A stretch of DNA of 64,000 bases from an uncultured Ignavibacteria bacterium (GTDB lineage Bacteria > Bacteroidota > Ignavibacteria > SZUA-365): the NCBI GenBank assembly GCA_913061095.1, contig CAJXVM010000021.1, positions 22,957 through 86,956 of the forward strand, read 5' to 3'. Position 1 is the stretch's first letter, and the number at the start of each line of letters is the position of its first letter. Of this stretch, positions 17,093-27,700 are shown piece after piece. The position numbers and the translations under genes were made by a program. The notes under the pieces were generated by a model. That model saw only the letters and a list, made by a program, of their open reading frames with translations. It had not been told where the DNA came from and ran no database searches.

Positions 17093-18373
17093 TTATGGTG
17101 CAAAATCACGCTGTGCGGATGTCTGCACGAAAACGTCGCGCAGCAGCCGCCGCTCGGCTTCGGTCAGAATACGGTCGCGCCGCTGCATGACCGCCGAGGC
17201 CGTGGAGGCGAAACGGTCGAACTCGTACTCGGTAAGTCCTGCCGCGCCGCCCCATGAGAAACTGGGGAGGAACTTCGGCGGGAAATCCCCGCCGAATATG
17301 TTGCATCCCACACCCGCCACCGTGCCGGTGTTGAACATGGTGTTGATGCCGCATTTGCTGTGATCCGCCAGGATGGTGCCGAGGAACATGCGGCCGGTAT
17401 CGTGCTCACGTCCCTCCAGCGTCGCGCGGATGGGAGAATAGTTGTTTTTCAGATCGCTGGTGTTCGTGTCCGCACCAAGATTCGTCCATGGCGCGAGATA
17501 CGAATGCCCCACGAATCCGTCATGCTGCTTGTTCGAGAAGGAATGGAAAATGCTCTCTTCAACCTCCCCGCCCACTTTGCAGACGGGACCGACGGTCGTG
17601 CCCTCGTAGATTTTCGCGGCCGCCTTGATACGGGAATCCCGGCCGACTGCCACAGGACCCATGATCAGCGCCTGCGGCATGATCACGGCACCCGACTCGA
17701 TGATGACCGGACCGTCGGTGGCGTCGATCACGCAGCCGGGACCGACACGGACATCGGCACCGATGAAGATGTTCTCCGGTGCCACGAGCTCGGCCGACGC
17801 AGCCACCTGTGCACGCTCATCGACGCTGCCGAGGGGGAAAAACGACGCGTCTTCCTTGAGCAAAACACTGTTCCAGGATATCAGATCCCACGGGAAGCGG
17901 AACGCCGATGCGTCGACCTCGGTCACCGGGACATCGAACTCCAGAATATCGGGGTGGCTGTGCGGACGGTGCGCAAGCTCTTCACGGATAAGACCGGTTT
18001 TCAGCCAGGAGAACAGTTTCTCGCGCAGGGAGGCTGTCGCCACCGTCGCAGCAAGCAGACGCCTGCCGCTGGCGAAAAGCCGGTCTTCCCCGCGGTGTTC
18101 GCGGATGGCATGCACAAGCGCGGGACGCAGTATCGTGCTGCCGCCGATGAACAGATCCGCCGTACCCTGCCTGTTGACCGGATGCCCGCTGCGTTCAGCA
18201 ATCGCTTCGGCGAGCGCCATCCGGGTAAACAGTTCAAGCTCTTCATTTTCAAAGTATTGATGCACCCGTTCTCTGAGCGTGAAGACGCCGCTTCGAAGGT
18301 CGAAGTCGGGATTCACATGCGTCAGAGGCAGAAGGGTTGAAATCGAAAAATCTTCGAACAGGCAGATGGGCAT
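17093..18373 (-). CDS. GlmU-like sugar nucleotidyltransferase
   Basis: The 426-residue protein belongs to the Bacteroidota GlmU-like family with a divergent N-terminal nucleotidyltransferase domain (LFEDFSISTLLPLTHVNPD near the start, then DLRSGVFTLRERV) and a C-terminal left-handed beta-helix of hexapeptide repeats (about 190-370; for example GPGCVIDATDGPVIIESG and NNYSPIRATLEG). The classical pyrophosphorylase loop of GlmU is not obvious. The family is thought to make activated sugars, possibly UDP-GlcNAc or peptidoglycan-recycling intermediates; the substrate cannot be read from sequence. It lies between rsmB and the FecR gene, 96 bp from the latter. Confidence 0.8.
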   Translation of the reverse strand: MPICLFEDFSISTLLPLTHVNPDFDLRSGVFTLRERVHQYFENEELELFTRMALAEAIAERSGHPVNRQGTADLFIGGSTILRPALVHAIREHRGEDRLFASGRRLLAATVATASLREKLFSWLKTGLIREELAHRPHSHPDILEFDVPVTEVDASAFRFPWDLISWNSVLLKEDASFFPLGSVDERAQVAASAELVAPENIFIGADVRVGPGCVIDATDGPVIIESGAVIMPQALIMGPVAVGRDSRIKAAAKIYEGTTVGPVCKVGGEVEESIFHSFSNKQHDGFVGHSYLAPWTNLGADTNTSDLKNNYSPIRATLEGREHDTGRMFLGTILADHSKCGINTMFNTGTVAGVGCNIFGGDFPPKFLPSFSWGGAAGLTEYEFDRFASTASAVMQRRDRILTEAERRLLRDVFVQTSAQRDFAP

Positions 18374-18469
18374 GGCGTTTGCACGGAATTGGTTCGAAGA
18401 AATGTACGATTCTGCATCGCCAATGACAACATCCGGTCAGGTGCCCCCCCGGCGGCATCCGAAGGTCGG

Positions 18470-19399
18470 TCAGTCCAGCAGGTACTCCTCTTCCGCATAC
18501 AGCTTCATCTGGAACAGCAGGTTCCGCATCATGCCGCGATACTCTTCAACCTCGGGAGCCAGGGTAATGGTCTTCCGGTATTCCCGGAACGCATCGGTGA
18601 GCAGCCCCCGCTTCTCGAAATAGATGCCGCGGATCAGGTGCAGGGTGACCTCGTCGGCGCCCATCGCGATCAGTTCGGCATTGAGCCGCTCCACCTCGGC
18701 ACGAATGCTCTCCACTGTGTCGGCGGGGAGGATGCGGAAGGACTGGACATCACTTTCGGCATAATCGGACAGACGCGTAATGCGCCAGTGATACTGCCGA
18801 TCAGGATCCAGCGGCGTGAGGCTGTCGGAGACGTAACGGAATTGATCCGCCTGCAGAGTCGTTCGCAGGATGGTGTTGAACGCATCATCGAGAAGGATGA
18901 ACTCGTATTCATCGGCATCCTCCGCATCGACCCACTCAAAAAGCGGATCCGTTGACATGATGGTGTACTTCGGGAACACGGCGGTGAACAGCTGCAGGTC
19001 CCCACGCACGGCGCCGTACACCGGTTCTTCCCGCTCCTCGCGCGACCGCTGCATCTGCGACGCCGCGTACTGCAGAATGGATCCCGCCGTGGCCTCGCCG
19101 CCGCTGCGGCCCTTCAGGGCCTCGAATTCGCCCAGCTTCTTGCGTGTGTTTTCATCTATGGAGACCAGTCGCGCCTGGTCCATCATCAGCTTGGCGTAAC
19201 TGGCGAAGGATGTCTTCACCACGTCTTTCGCGTCGAGCGTCGCGCCGACACGCAGTTGCTTCCACGGACCCTTGCCGTTGTCCCTGTATGTGACCCTGCC
19301 CTTGATGCTCATCACCATGAACGATGTCTGTGCGGAGACAGCGCTTGAACAGAGCAGCAGCAGCAGGCTCAAAACGCTCAGTCGCAGAGATTTCATCAT
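18470..19399 (-). CDS. FecR-like domain secreted protein with C-terminal TPR-like helices
   Basis: The 309-residue protein has a signal peptide (LSVLSLLLLLCSSAVSAQ), then a FecR-type beta domain near residues 28-85 (MSIKGRVTYRDNGKGPWK, then AKLMMDQARLVSIDENT), a middle region resembling a beta-sandwich (FEWVDAEDADEYEFILLD), and a C-terminal helical TPR-like part (LIRGIYFEKRGLLTDAFREY). Such FecR proteins act in the periplasm as sensors or scaffolds. Its start overlaps the stop codon of the CHASE2 gene by 4 bp, so the two are one translation unit. That pairing suggests FecR and the CHASE2 ectodomain contact each other. Confidence 0.8.
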   Translation of the reverse strand: MMKSLRLSVLSLLLLLCSSAVSAQTSFMVMSIKGRVTYRDNGKGPWKQLRVGATLDAKDVVKTSFASYAKLMMDQARLVSIDENTRKKLGEFEALKGRSGGEATAGSILQYAASQMQRSREEREEPVYGAVRGDLQLFTAVFPKYTIMSTDPLFEWVDAEDADEYEFILLDDAFNTILRTTLQADQFRYVSDSLTPLDPDRQYHWRITRLSDYAESDVQSFRILPADTVESIRAEVERLNAELIAMGADEVTLHLIRGIYFEKRGLLTDAFREYRKTITLAPEVEEYRGMMRNLLFQMKLYAEEEYLLD

Positions 19400-21420
19400 G
19401 GCCTCCTTTCCGGATGTTCGAATATTGCGGATGAAAAAAGCTCTTCGATCGCGCGCGCCGGGAGCGCAGGCTCACAGTTCGGTGCCGCGCCGAGATACGA
19501 GGGAACGGGAGAAATCCCCCGCTGTTTGATCATGAGTCCGTTGAACACGAACAGTTCCTTCCGTCTGTGCAGCTTGCATTCGGTCCATTCGCACAGCGGC
19601 GAGATGCGGAACCAAGAATCGAGCGTCTGTCCGCTTGTACCATACAGGCCCGGGGGGAGTTCCCGCGGGATGACTGCATCAGGAAATGCATGACGCGCCG
19701 CACCGAGCAGCTGCGGTTCACCGTCGGCAACGACCGACAGCAGAGGAACCCGCAGGTAATTACGAAGGGTCTCCTGCCAGAGTACCATCACCCGCGGCAG
19801 CAGTAGCTCCCACTCTTCGAAGTACACGAATTCATTGAAGGACTGCAGTTCCGTCGAGAGATACTGTTCACGGATACGGCTTTCACGAAGCGATTCGTCT
19901 TTCTTGCTGACGAGGAAACGCAGGAAGTAGCGGAACTCCCGTCCGGCCGAGTCTTCCCGTATCACTGCCGCGGCGATTTCTGGCACCTGCGCTGCCCAGT
20001 CCTCCAGACCGGCCTGCAGCACGGAGGCGGAAAGCGGCTTCTCTCCCTTTGCCTCCATCGCCCTGCAGCCGAGGGCGAACTGCGGCAGCACACGCGCGGC
20101 GTGCAGCAGCCGTGTGTGTGCCAGGAACGGCTCATTGTCACGGAACGCCCGGCGCAGCACTTCCGGCAGGGGGTTGCGGGCATCGGGGAATCCGCCCCGC
20201 ACCCGCCGCTGGCGGAGCTGGAATCGAAGCCAGGTGGTCAGTGCGTTGGCGGGGATAAACAGCAGAGCGGCCGTCGCCATGAGATTATAGCTGATCTTGA
20301 GATCGAAATAGAAAAACGCGATCAGGGGAAGGAAGAAAACGATCACCGCCTCGGTGAACAGCATCAGCGTAATGAGAATGGCCACGTGAAAGCGTCCCGG
20401 CGGCTTCGTGCGCAACACGCGGTACAGTGCGATGCTGATGTACGAGAACAGGAACACCAGCAGCCAGTCGCCCCACTTCGGGATGGGTTCGATGAAGCGA
20501 TCCTGGAGCAGCATGTTGATCACATTCGCGTGGATGAACACGCCCGGCATGTCGGTGCCCTCGATCCCGACTTTCCTGCCCATGGGGGTCTTGTGCATGT
20601 CGCCGAGGTACACGAGCCCCCCCTCCCGCACAAATCCCATCAGCACGATCTTGTCGTGGAACATGTCCTCGTAGAGGGGGTTGAACAGCACGTCATCGAG
20701 CGGGACGGACTGGATCTGGTCATATGTCGATGTGTAATAAATGATCTGCTCTTCCGAGGGCTGACGCAGGATGCTGCGCACAAGCGTTGAATCGTAGAGC
20801 TGCAGGATTTTCACCGGGAAGCTCAGCCAGTGCTCACCCTCGACTTCCGCATGGGGGAGGAAACGTCGCACGACGCCGTCGGGATCGGGCACGAGATTGA
20901 CAAAGCCGAAATGGCTCGCGACGGCTCGGATCGGCGGCAGGATCTCGAAGGTGCGCGTGCGCTCTTCCGGATCAAAGCCGCTGGCGACCACCACGTTCGG
21001 CACATCGCGAATGGCAAGACGCAGATCCTCCACTTCCTGCAGGCGCTCCGGGGGGAAACGCTCGAGATGCAGCTCATCAAGAATGACATCGATCCCTATC
21101 ACACGCGCCCCGAGGGCGTGCAACTTGTAAAGCGCGGCGGCGATCTTTCCGTCTGGCGCCGGCGCGACTTCGCCGATATTCACGACCACGACGCGGCTGT
21201 CGAGAAACTCCATGTCGCGGACGGCGAAAATCGCGTCAAGGCTGACGTCGGCGATGTTGAGAAAATCGATGCGGTCGAGGACGGGATTCAGGAAGGAAGT
21301 TTCGTCGGCTTCGGGAAGGCTGTCGGAGATGATGATCATCAGCTGCACCAGCGCCATGACCAGCAGTGAGGCCAGGAAAAATTCGAGGCGGAACAGATAC
21401 TGGACGATACGCTTGCGCAT
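19396..21420 (-). CDS. CHASE2-domain membrane sensor with unrecognised C-terminal domain
   Basis: The 674-residue protein has TM1 (about 13-32), a periplasmic CHASE2 domain (about 60-310; VVVVNIGE, ARVIGIDVILDE and GFVNLVPDPDGVVRR are typical), and then three membrane helices (about 316-335, 344-372, 375-395). The remaining 275 residues face the cytoplasm and do not look like a histidine kinase, Ser/Thr kinase, nucleotide cyclase or GGDEF domain, the usual CHASE2 outputs. They include a helical stretch and a cysteine-containing segment (PLCEWTECKLHRRKELFVF). The FecR gene follows with a 4-bp overlap. The output function is unknown. Confidence 0.85.
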   Translation of the reverse strand: MRKRIVQYLFRLEFFLASLLVMALVQLMIIISDSLPEADETSFLNPVLDRIDFLNIADVSLDAIFAVRDMEFLDSRVVVVNIGEVAPAPDGKIAAALYKLHALGARVIGIDVILDELHLERFPPERLQEVEDLRLAIRDVPNVVVASGFDPEERTRTFEILPPIRAVASHFGFVNLVPDPDGVVRRFLPHAEVEGEHWLSFPVKILQLYDSTLVRSILRQPSEEQIIYYTSTYDQIQSVPLDDVLFNPLYEDMFHDKIVLMGFVREGGLVYLGDMHKTPMGRKVGIEGTDMPGVFIHANVINMLLQDRFIEPIPKWGDWLLVFLFSYISIALYRVLRTKPPGRFHVAILITLMLFTEAVIVFFLPLIAFFYFDLKISYNLMATAALLFIPANALTTWLRFQLRQRRVRGGFPDARNPLPEVLRRAFRDNEPFLAHTRLLHAARVLPQFALGCRAMEAKGEKPLSASVLQAGLEDWAAQVPEIAAAVIREDSAGREFRYFLRFLVSKKDESLRESRIREQYLSTELQSFNEFVYFEEWELLLPRVMVLWQETLRNYLRVPLLSVVADGEPQLLGAARHAFPDAVIPRELPPGLYGTSGQTLDSWFRISPLCEWTECKLHRRKELFVFNGLMIKQRGISPVPSYLGAAPNCEPALPARAIEELFSSAIFEHPERRP

Positions 21421-21458
21421 CCTCGGATCGACGGTGATTCAACGGCGGAATTGAATCC

Positions 21459-21487
21459 AGTATAGAATATCCGGCCTGTAAATCCAA
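21459..21487 (-). promoter_or_regulatory. Putative promoter of the CHASE2-FecR unit
   Basis: On the minus strand TTGGAT, a 17-base spacer and TATACT lie 39 bp upstream of the CHASE2 start codon. The match to a sigma70-like promoter is good but unproven. Confidence 0.4.
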
Positions 21488-21621
21488 GGAACGCGGGTGC
21501 GATGGCAGGCGGGGATTCCTGCAGACGCCGCTGCCGCCGGAGAGGAGTCCGGGGACACTGATTCGCGGGTGTGAACGGCGGCGTCGGCAGGCGCGCGTGA
21601 ACGCGGCAGTGGCTGGGCTCT

Positions 21622-24600
21622 CTAGAAATCGTCCGTGAGATCGAAGCCGAAAAGCACTCCGAAATACCAGCGCCATTCCTTGCCGTATGTCACGGGAGTG
21701 AACTGGAAGGTGCGCGTGAATTCATCAAGGCCGTACGCGCCGCTGAAAAAGATGCGCGTCGGATACATCGAAAATGAGAAACTTTCCAGGCGCAGTTCGA
21801 ATCCGATATCCTTCTTGAGACCGTCGGTCGTAAACTGGTCGGGAGCCATGACCGCATCGCCGATATCGAAGAATACGCCGCCGTAGAGCTTGTCGAAGAG
21901 AATGTGCCCGAGACGCAGATCCATGCTCGGGATGATCGGAAATCGGTAGGTCAGCTGCGCGCTTGCGAGTTCGTTGCCGCCCAGCGCGTAAAATGTATAT
22001 CCCTGCATGCCCGTAATGCCGCCGGCGTAGAAGTTGAAAAACTCATCGACCTCGTCACCGAGAATCGTCGCGCCGCGCAGACGCAGTGAGAGCGAGTGAT
22101 TGAGCCAGGGCATACGGCTCGCCACCATCAAGTTGGCGTCGAAACGGTGGAAATTGAAATCGGTGTACAACGGAACGAGCAGGCCGGTGCTGCGATCGAT
22201 TTCATAGTCGCCGTTGGGATTGTAGTTGTTGAATTCGTAGTCGTAGTGCAGCGATGCGCGCAGTCCGACTGGATTGATCTCACGGTCGCGCGTCGGCACC
22301 ATGTGGCGGTAACGCAGCGCAACGCTGAGATCATTGCCCACGAAATAGAGGTTATCCGAAGCCGGCACGAGATTGTCCGTCGCAGGATTCCGGAACTGGT
22401 TGATGGTCGAGGTATAGCGGTTGTGCATGTACCCCACTTCGAGGCGCATGCGGTTGTTGAAAAGATTGTGCCCGAGCTTCGCGGAAAACGCCAGCAGATT
22501 GAAATCCACGTCCACCCCGACGGTGTCGTAGGAGATGCCAATGTCGGTGCTCGTGCCGCGCGTCACGTTGTACACTTCCAGCGAAAGGTCCGGATACAGT
22601 CCGAGACTGCTGAACAGCGGAAGATCGTCGCGGAACGTCACATTCAGGTACAGATCACGCTCGCCCTTGAGATTGATGGACGCACTCGCGAGAAATTCCA
22701 CGCGGCTGAGCACGTCGCTGGAGTACATCATCACCCCCGGCTTGAGCAGGTCAAGGCCCGTGTTGTCGGGATTGAACTCATCGACACGAATAGTGGGAAA
22801 GTACATCATGCTCTGGAAGAGCCGCTCGTACACTGTGCTCTCGTACTCCTCGGTTTCTGTGTCGTCGAAGGCGTTGAGCGCCTCCCAGTCCCAGTCTCCC
22901 GCCGAGGCGATCGGCGAGGTGTACATCTGCGAAGCCTGGTATGTATGTCCCGCCACATCGAGCGCGCGGGCGTTCTTCATTCGCGCGATCTTGTATCCCC
23001 CGGCCGTGTAGGCCGCGTACAGCAGGTCGCCGTCAGCGGAGATATCGGGCATGAACGCTCCGCCGGTGACGTTGGTCAGCGGCGGATCCTCCCCGCGCGA
23101 ACCGAGCTCGTGACGGTAGATATTGAAAATCCCCGTGCGGTTGGAGGAATACACGATGGCATTTCCATCGGGCGTGTAGCGGGGATCGCGGTTGTCGAAG
23201 GACGGATGCGCGATGAGCAACTCGAAATCGGTGCCGTCAGGCCGCACGCGTGCGATGCGTCGCTGCAGCTTCGGTGAATAACCGAAGACGATCCACTCGC
23301 CGTCAGGCGACCAGCGCGGTGTGAAAACCACTTCTCCGTTTTCGAATGTCGTGACGTCGTGATAGCCGCTGCCGTCGGCGTTGATCACGGCGAGATTCAC
23401 CGTGCCGTCTTTCGCGTGCACGAACGCAATGCGACTGCCGTCGGGAGAATAGGCGGGATTATATGCACGGCGGCCGTTTGTCACCCTGCGCTCTTCCTCC
23501 GCCTCCGTGTCATACTCGTACAGATCGTAGAAGAGATGGCCGTAGACACTGGGATCGTTGTACTTCGAGTACAGGATGCGCTTTCCGTCCGGGGACCACG
23601 AAATGGTCGACCGCACGCCGGGGACAATCATGCGCTCCTTACCGCTCCCGGTGTCCTGCACAAAAATCGCCGACTGGCCGAAGTAATCCGAGGTCTTGTT
23701 CGAGACATACGCGAACGCGCTGCGGTCGGGTGACCATGTGGGATAGAAATTCCCGAATCCCACCTCGCCGACAAGATTGCCCCTGACCTCTTTCGCAAGC
23801 ACAGGAGCGATGCGCAGTTCATACTCCTGTTTCAGATGTGTCGCCCATTCGTCGTAGACTTCCTTCCCGCTCTTTCCGAGCACGTCTTTGATCGCGGCGT
23901 CGATGGTGAACACAAAGGGATTGCTCATGGCGTGTGTGATCTCGCGCAGGGTCTCCTCTCCATAGGTATGGGCGATGTAGCGCGTGAGATTGTAGCCTGC
24001 GTTGTAAACGCTTTCGTTTCCGAGACTGGTCTTGCCGAAAGCGCTCATCTCACCCCAGGTCAGCATCGAGTCGGCGAGCACGTAGCTGCGCAGAATCATG
24101 TCGCGGTGCGCATCCCAGTGTTCGTACCCGAGGCGACCGCGCTGAAACTGCGCCGTGCCTTCTGCGAACCAGGGCGGCACGATCACGCCGGGGAAGGGGT
24201 AGGATACCAGCAGATTTGGGAAACCGTAGAGCACGTCGCGGCGCCGTTCCTTTTCGTAGCCGAACCACTGAAAGGTCAGCGCGGGGATGCGCCGCCCGAA
24301 TTTCATTGCGGCCTGAATCTGAATGATGTGGGTGTACTCATGCGCGATGACATTGCGCAGCCAGTTGTGCGTACCGCGCAGTTCGAAGTCCAGCGGCGAC
24401 GCCCAGATCTCGATCTTGTTGTTGTAGAAATACGCCGCGCCGTTGGAGTAGTCGGAAATATCCTTGATGATGAAGCTCACGCGCGTGTCGGGCTCGTGAT
24501 TGTAAAGCGAGGTGATCGGACCGTAAATGTCCTCCGCGATTTTCGCGATCACGCGTGCCGTGCGATCTGCTCCTTCATGATAATGCACATAGAAGTGATC

Positions 24601-24720
24601 GGTGGTGATGGTGAACCAGTCCTTCTCCGGCGCCGAGTACATGTCGGGCTGCGCGCGGAGCGTGGATGCGGCAAGCGTCAGCAGTGCCGCGGTGAAGAGC
24701 ATCGAGGAAAATATGCGCAT
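21622..24720 (-). CDS. Surface metallopeptidase / TolB-like propeller / outer-membrane barrel fusion
   Basis: This 1032-residue protein joins three parts. After a signal peptide (cleavage near LRAQ), a gluzincin-like peptidase domain of the MA-like type carries HEYTH at 127-131 and WFAEG at 184-188, whose Glu187 is the likely third zinc ligand. Residues of about 325-610 hold WD40-like PD40 repeats of the TolB type (WSPDRSAFAYVSN, WSPDGKRILYS, YSPDGSRIAFVH, WSPDGEWIVFG, YTPDGNAIVYSSN). The last 400 residues are beta-rich with alternating aromatic strands and end in Phe, as in BamA-like outer-membrane barrels. The predicted layout is a surface or periplasmic protease tethered to its own barrel. 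It follows the M6-like gene by 66 bp, with a hairpin between them. Confidence 0.85.
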   Translation of the reverse strand: MRIFSSMLFTAALLTLAASTLRAQPDMYSAPEKDWFTITTDHFYVHYHEGADRTARVIAKIAEDIYGPITSLYNHEPDTRVSFIIKDISDYSNGAAYFYNNKIEIWASPLDFELRGTHNWLRNVIAHEYTHIIQIQAAMKFGRRIPALTFQWFGYEKERRRDVLYGFPNLLVSYPFPGVIVPPWFAEGTAQFQRGRLGYEHWDAHRDMILRSYVLADSMLTWGEMSAFGKTSLGNESVYNAGYNLTRYIAHTYGEETLREITHAMSNPFVFTIDAAIKDVLGKSGKEVYDEWATHLKQEYELRIAPVLAKEVRGNLVGEVGFGNFYPTWSPDRSAFAYVSNKTSDYFGQSAIFVQDTGSGKERMIVPGVRSTISWSPDGKRILYSKYNDPSVYGHLFYDLYEYDTEAEEERRVTNGRRAYNPAYSPDGSRIAFVHAKDGTVNLAVINADGSGYHDVTTFENGEVVFTPRWSPDGEWIVFGYSPKLQRRIARVRPDGTDFELLIAHPSFDNRDPRYTPDGNAIVYSSNRTGIFNIYRHELGSRGEDPPLTNVTGGAFMPDISADGDLLYAAYTAGGYKIARMKNARALDVAGHTYQASQMYTSPIASAGDWDWEALNAFDDTETEEYESTVYERLFQSMMYFPTIRVDEFNPDNTGLDLLKPGVMMYSSDVLSRVEFLASASINLKGERDLYLNVTFRDDLPLFSSLGLYPDLSLEVYNVTRGTSTDIGISYDTVGVDVDFNLLAFSAKLGHNLFNNRMRLEVGYMHNRYTSTINQFRNPATDNLVPASDNLYFVGNDLSVALRYRHMVPTRDREINPVGLRASLHYDYEFNNYNPNGDYEIDRSTGLLVPLYTDFNFHRFDANLMVASRMPWLNHSLSLRLRGATILGDEVDEFFNFYAGGITGMQGYTFYALGGNELASAQLTYRFPIIPSMDLRLGHILFDKLYGGVFFDIGDAVMAPDQFTTDGLKKDIGFELRLESFSFSMYPTRIFFSGAYGLDEFTRTFQFTPVTYGKEWRWYFGVLFGFDLTDDF

Positions 24721-24749
24721 GATTCCTGTGATCGTCGGTTGCCTGTTTG

Positions 24750-24772
24750 AGACGCAGGGTATCCCTGCGTCT
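24750..24772 (-). terminator. Hairpin between the M6-like gene and the peptidase/barrel gene
   Basis: A perfect 10-bp stem (AGACGCAGGG with CCCTGCGTCT) and a 3-base loop lie 14 bp past the M6-like stop codon. There is no T run, so it may terminate weakly, protect the RNA 3' end, or set differential expression. Confidence 0.45.
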
Positions 24773-24786
24773 GGAACGTGATATGC

Positions 24787-27700
24787 CTATTTCACGACGG
24801 CGATTTTAATGATTTTTTCGCCGGTCTTCCCTCCCGCCGTGACTTTCACTTTGGCGAGATAGACGTCGCTCTGAATGTCGAACACCTCCCACGGGATGTC
24901 CGTGTCCACGCCACCGGCGGCTTTGGCGTTGATCTCATCGACACTGTCTCCGGCGAGATCATAGATCTTGATGGAGACATCGGCATCCTCAGCGACATAG
25001 ACACGAATGTAGGTGACCTGTTCGCGTACCGGATTCGGCCAGTTGTAGCAGCGCTCGGTGGGGAAAAATTCCTCGCGGGGTGCCGCGGCCTTGAAGCTGC
25101 GTGTCACGGCGAGCGCATTGCGCTCGTCTGCGTCGCGTGAGCGCCAGAGCAGCTGTTCTTCATCGACGGGTGAACCGGTTTCGAAGAGGAACAGCTGTCC
25201 TCCGGGTGCGGCCGCGGCGAGCGCGAGCCGGTCATTCGCCGACGGAAGCAGCGAAATATCCGCATCGCGCGGGATGGCGATGGGGAATCCGTCGGCCTGC
25301 CGCGCGCCTGTGAGGAACTGCCAGACCCTGTCACGACCGACTCCAAAAACGGCGCTGCCGCCGGCGGACTCCAGGTCGGCGGAGAGTGTATACCGAATCG
25401 GCTGCCTGGCAGGATAGTGATCAACCATCGAGAGGGCGAAGTTCACGGCGCGCAGCTGTGTGTCGTCACTGATCAGGGCATCCAGCCGTCCGTCGCCGTC
25501 CACATCGGCCGCGCCGGCATGATACCCGAAGCCCGGGGGAAACGACCGGTCCCGAACAAAATCGAACGGAAGCGTTTCGGGATCATCCGGCCTGCTGGCA
25601 ATGCCAAGGACAGCGGTCCTTGCACCCACGGCTTCACGCAAACCGTCACCATCGAAATCTCCTGCCGCAGCAGTCTGCTCGGGAAGAATGCCCGACTCTT
25701 CAAATGACCGCAGCGAAATATGCGGTTCCTGAACCGAACCGGTGCCGAGATCCACCAGCTGTGTCTGCATGAATCCGGTAAGCAGCGCCGTGTTTTCATC
25801 CATCTCAAGAATATGGTACGAATACAGGGCCAGACTCAGCTGGTCCTTGGTCCGTGGCGGGTGCGGAAGCGCGTAACGCGTGATATCGCCCGTCAGCACA
25901 TAGGCCGTATCCGCATCGTCTCCCTCCACACGGAATACCAGTCTTCCGCCGATAACCGCGGGTGCGCCGAGCACGGCCTGCCCCTCCCCGTCGAAGACAA
26001 AACGATGCTGCACATCGAAGCTGCCGTCATTGTCCGCGTCCCGTGCGGCGATCACCCAGAGATCGGAGGGCGCGCGGAGCTTCGCTTCCGCCCGGGTCAC
26101 GAATGCGATGTCGATGATACCGTCCGCATTCCAGTCGCCGATGGTCGGCGCGGAAACATGGCGCGCTCCGGGAACTTCAAAGACCAGCGGTCCCTGCGAA
26201 AGAAATGGCGTGCCGTCCTGCCGAAGGACGAATACCCGCACCGTGTCGGGCGCGTCGGAGGACAACACGCGCCAGACGGGATCAAGCCCGAAGGCTGTGA
26301 CCATTTCATGGACGTCATCGCCGTCGAGATCGGCGGTACGCAGTGCGACACTGCGATGCGGGGCGAGCATGGCACCGAGATCCACCGGCCAGCCTGCGGC
26401 GGGAGCGATGGTGTTGTCGCCGAGCGCCACGTCGAGCGACATGACGGGACCGGTGGCGGAGAAACCGTCCATGGTCACATGCGTGTATGCACCGTTGTTG
26501 GCACGGGTATTCGGGAAGGTGTACATCCCGAAGCTGTTCTCGTACACCGGCGAAATGTTGTCGCGCCGCCAGTAATCCAGCGGCGAGCCGGTGCCGGTCT
26601 CGGTGCCGAACACCGTGGAGATGTCCACGCCGATATCCTGCGGTCCGCCTGCCTGTTCGAGATCCACGCCGCGCACGTGATCCCCGGTGTTGACGGTATT
26701 CGTCGCGCGATGCTCCGCGATGATATTCTCGTCGATATGCCAGATGAGGATGCCGCCGTTGATGCGTGCTTCCCCGTCATCGACGATCACACGCCCGCCG
26801 GGCAGCGACCAGTCGATATCCTCCACGTCGATGATCACACCGCGGAGCTGTGAGACGTCGCCGTTCGAAAATCCCGTCGTGTCCTTGGGAAAACGCACCT
26901 GCTGCACGCTGCCCCCGGAGACGTAGGTGATGTTCTGTCCGTCGCCGCCGAGGTCACGCTGGCGGTTCTCCACCAGCCAGTATTCGTCGCCGGTGATCGG
27001 CACGCGCAGCATGTCGGCGGTACTGATCGAATCAGACGCGGTAAGCAGATAGTTGTTCTTTCCGGGCGCCACTTCGCGCGGAACGGTCCAGCCGAGGAAC
27101 TGCTTCTCCCATGCGGATGGCTCCGGAGGACAGATCCCGCCGTAGGCGAAAATCCCTTCGCCGTCCATCAGACCGAAGCGGCCGATGCCCGTCTTCCCTG
27201 TCTCGGTGTCAAACAGGTCGGGCAGTCCGGCGTAGGTGCCGAAGCTTGCGGCGAGCAGACCGTTGATGGTCAGCTCGAGCAGTCCGGTGGATCCGTCGAT
27301 CAGGGGGATTTCACGGTTGTTGGTCGTCGGAAGCACGGCGCAGTTCGTGATGCGCGCGCCGTCGGGCATTGCGATGCCGGCGAAATCCCCGCCGAGCAGG
27401 CGGCGAAAACTCTCCATGGTGAATGAGAGCGAGGGAATATCGAGCGGGGTAGGATTGAAACCCTGGATGCTCACCAGGTCCACATCACGGCCGCGGCCGG
27501 CGTGGAAGATGACAAACATGTCGTAGGATGCGAAATCCGTTTCGGGGAACTGGTCGCCCGCGAGTGTCCAGGCGTCCACTGCAAGCTGCGCCACGGGCGC
27601 TTCCGACTCATCGTCGCGAAAGCTGTAATCGCCGAGCGGGTTCGCAACCGTCACGATTCCATCGAGCACTTCACCGCGCAGGATGGTCCTGCGGCCGGAC

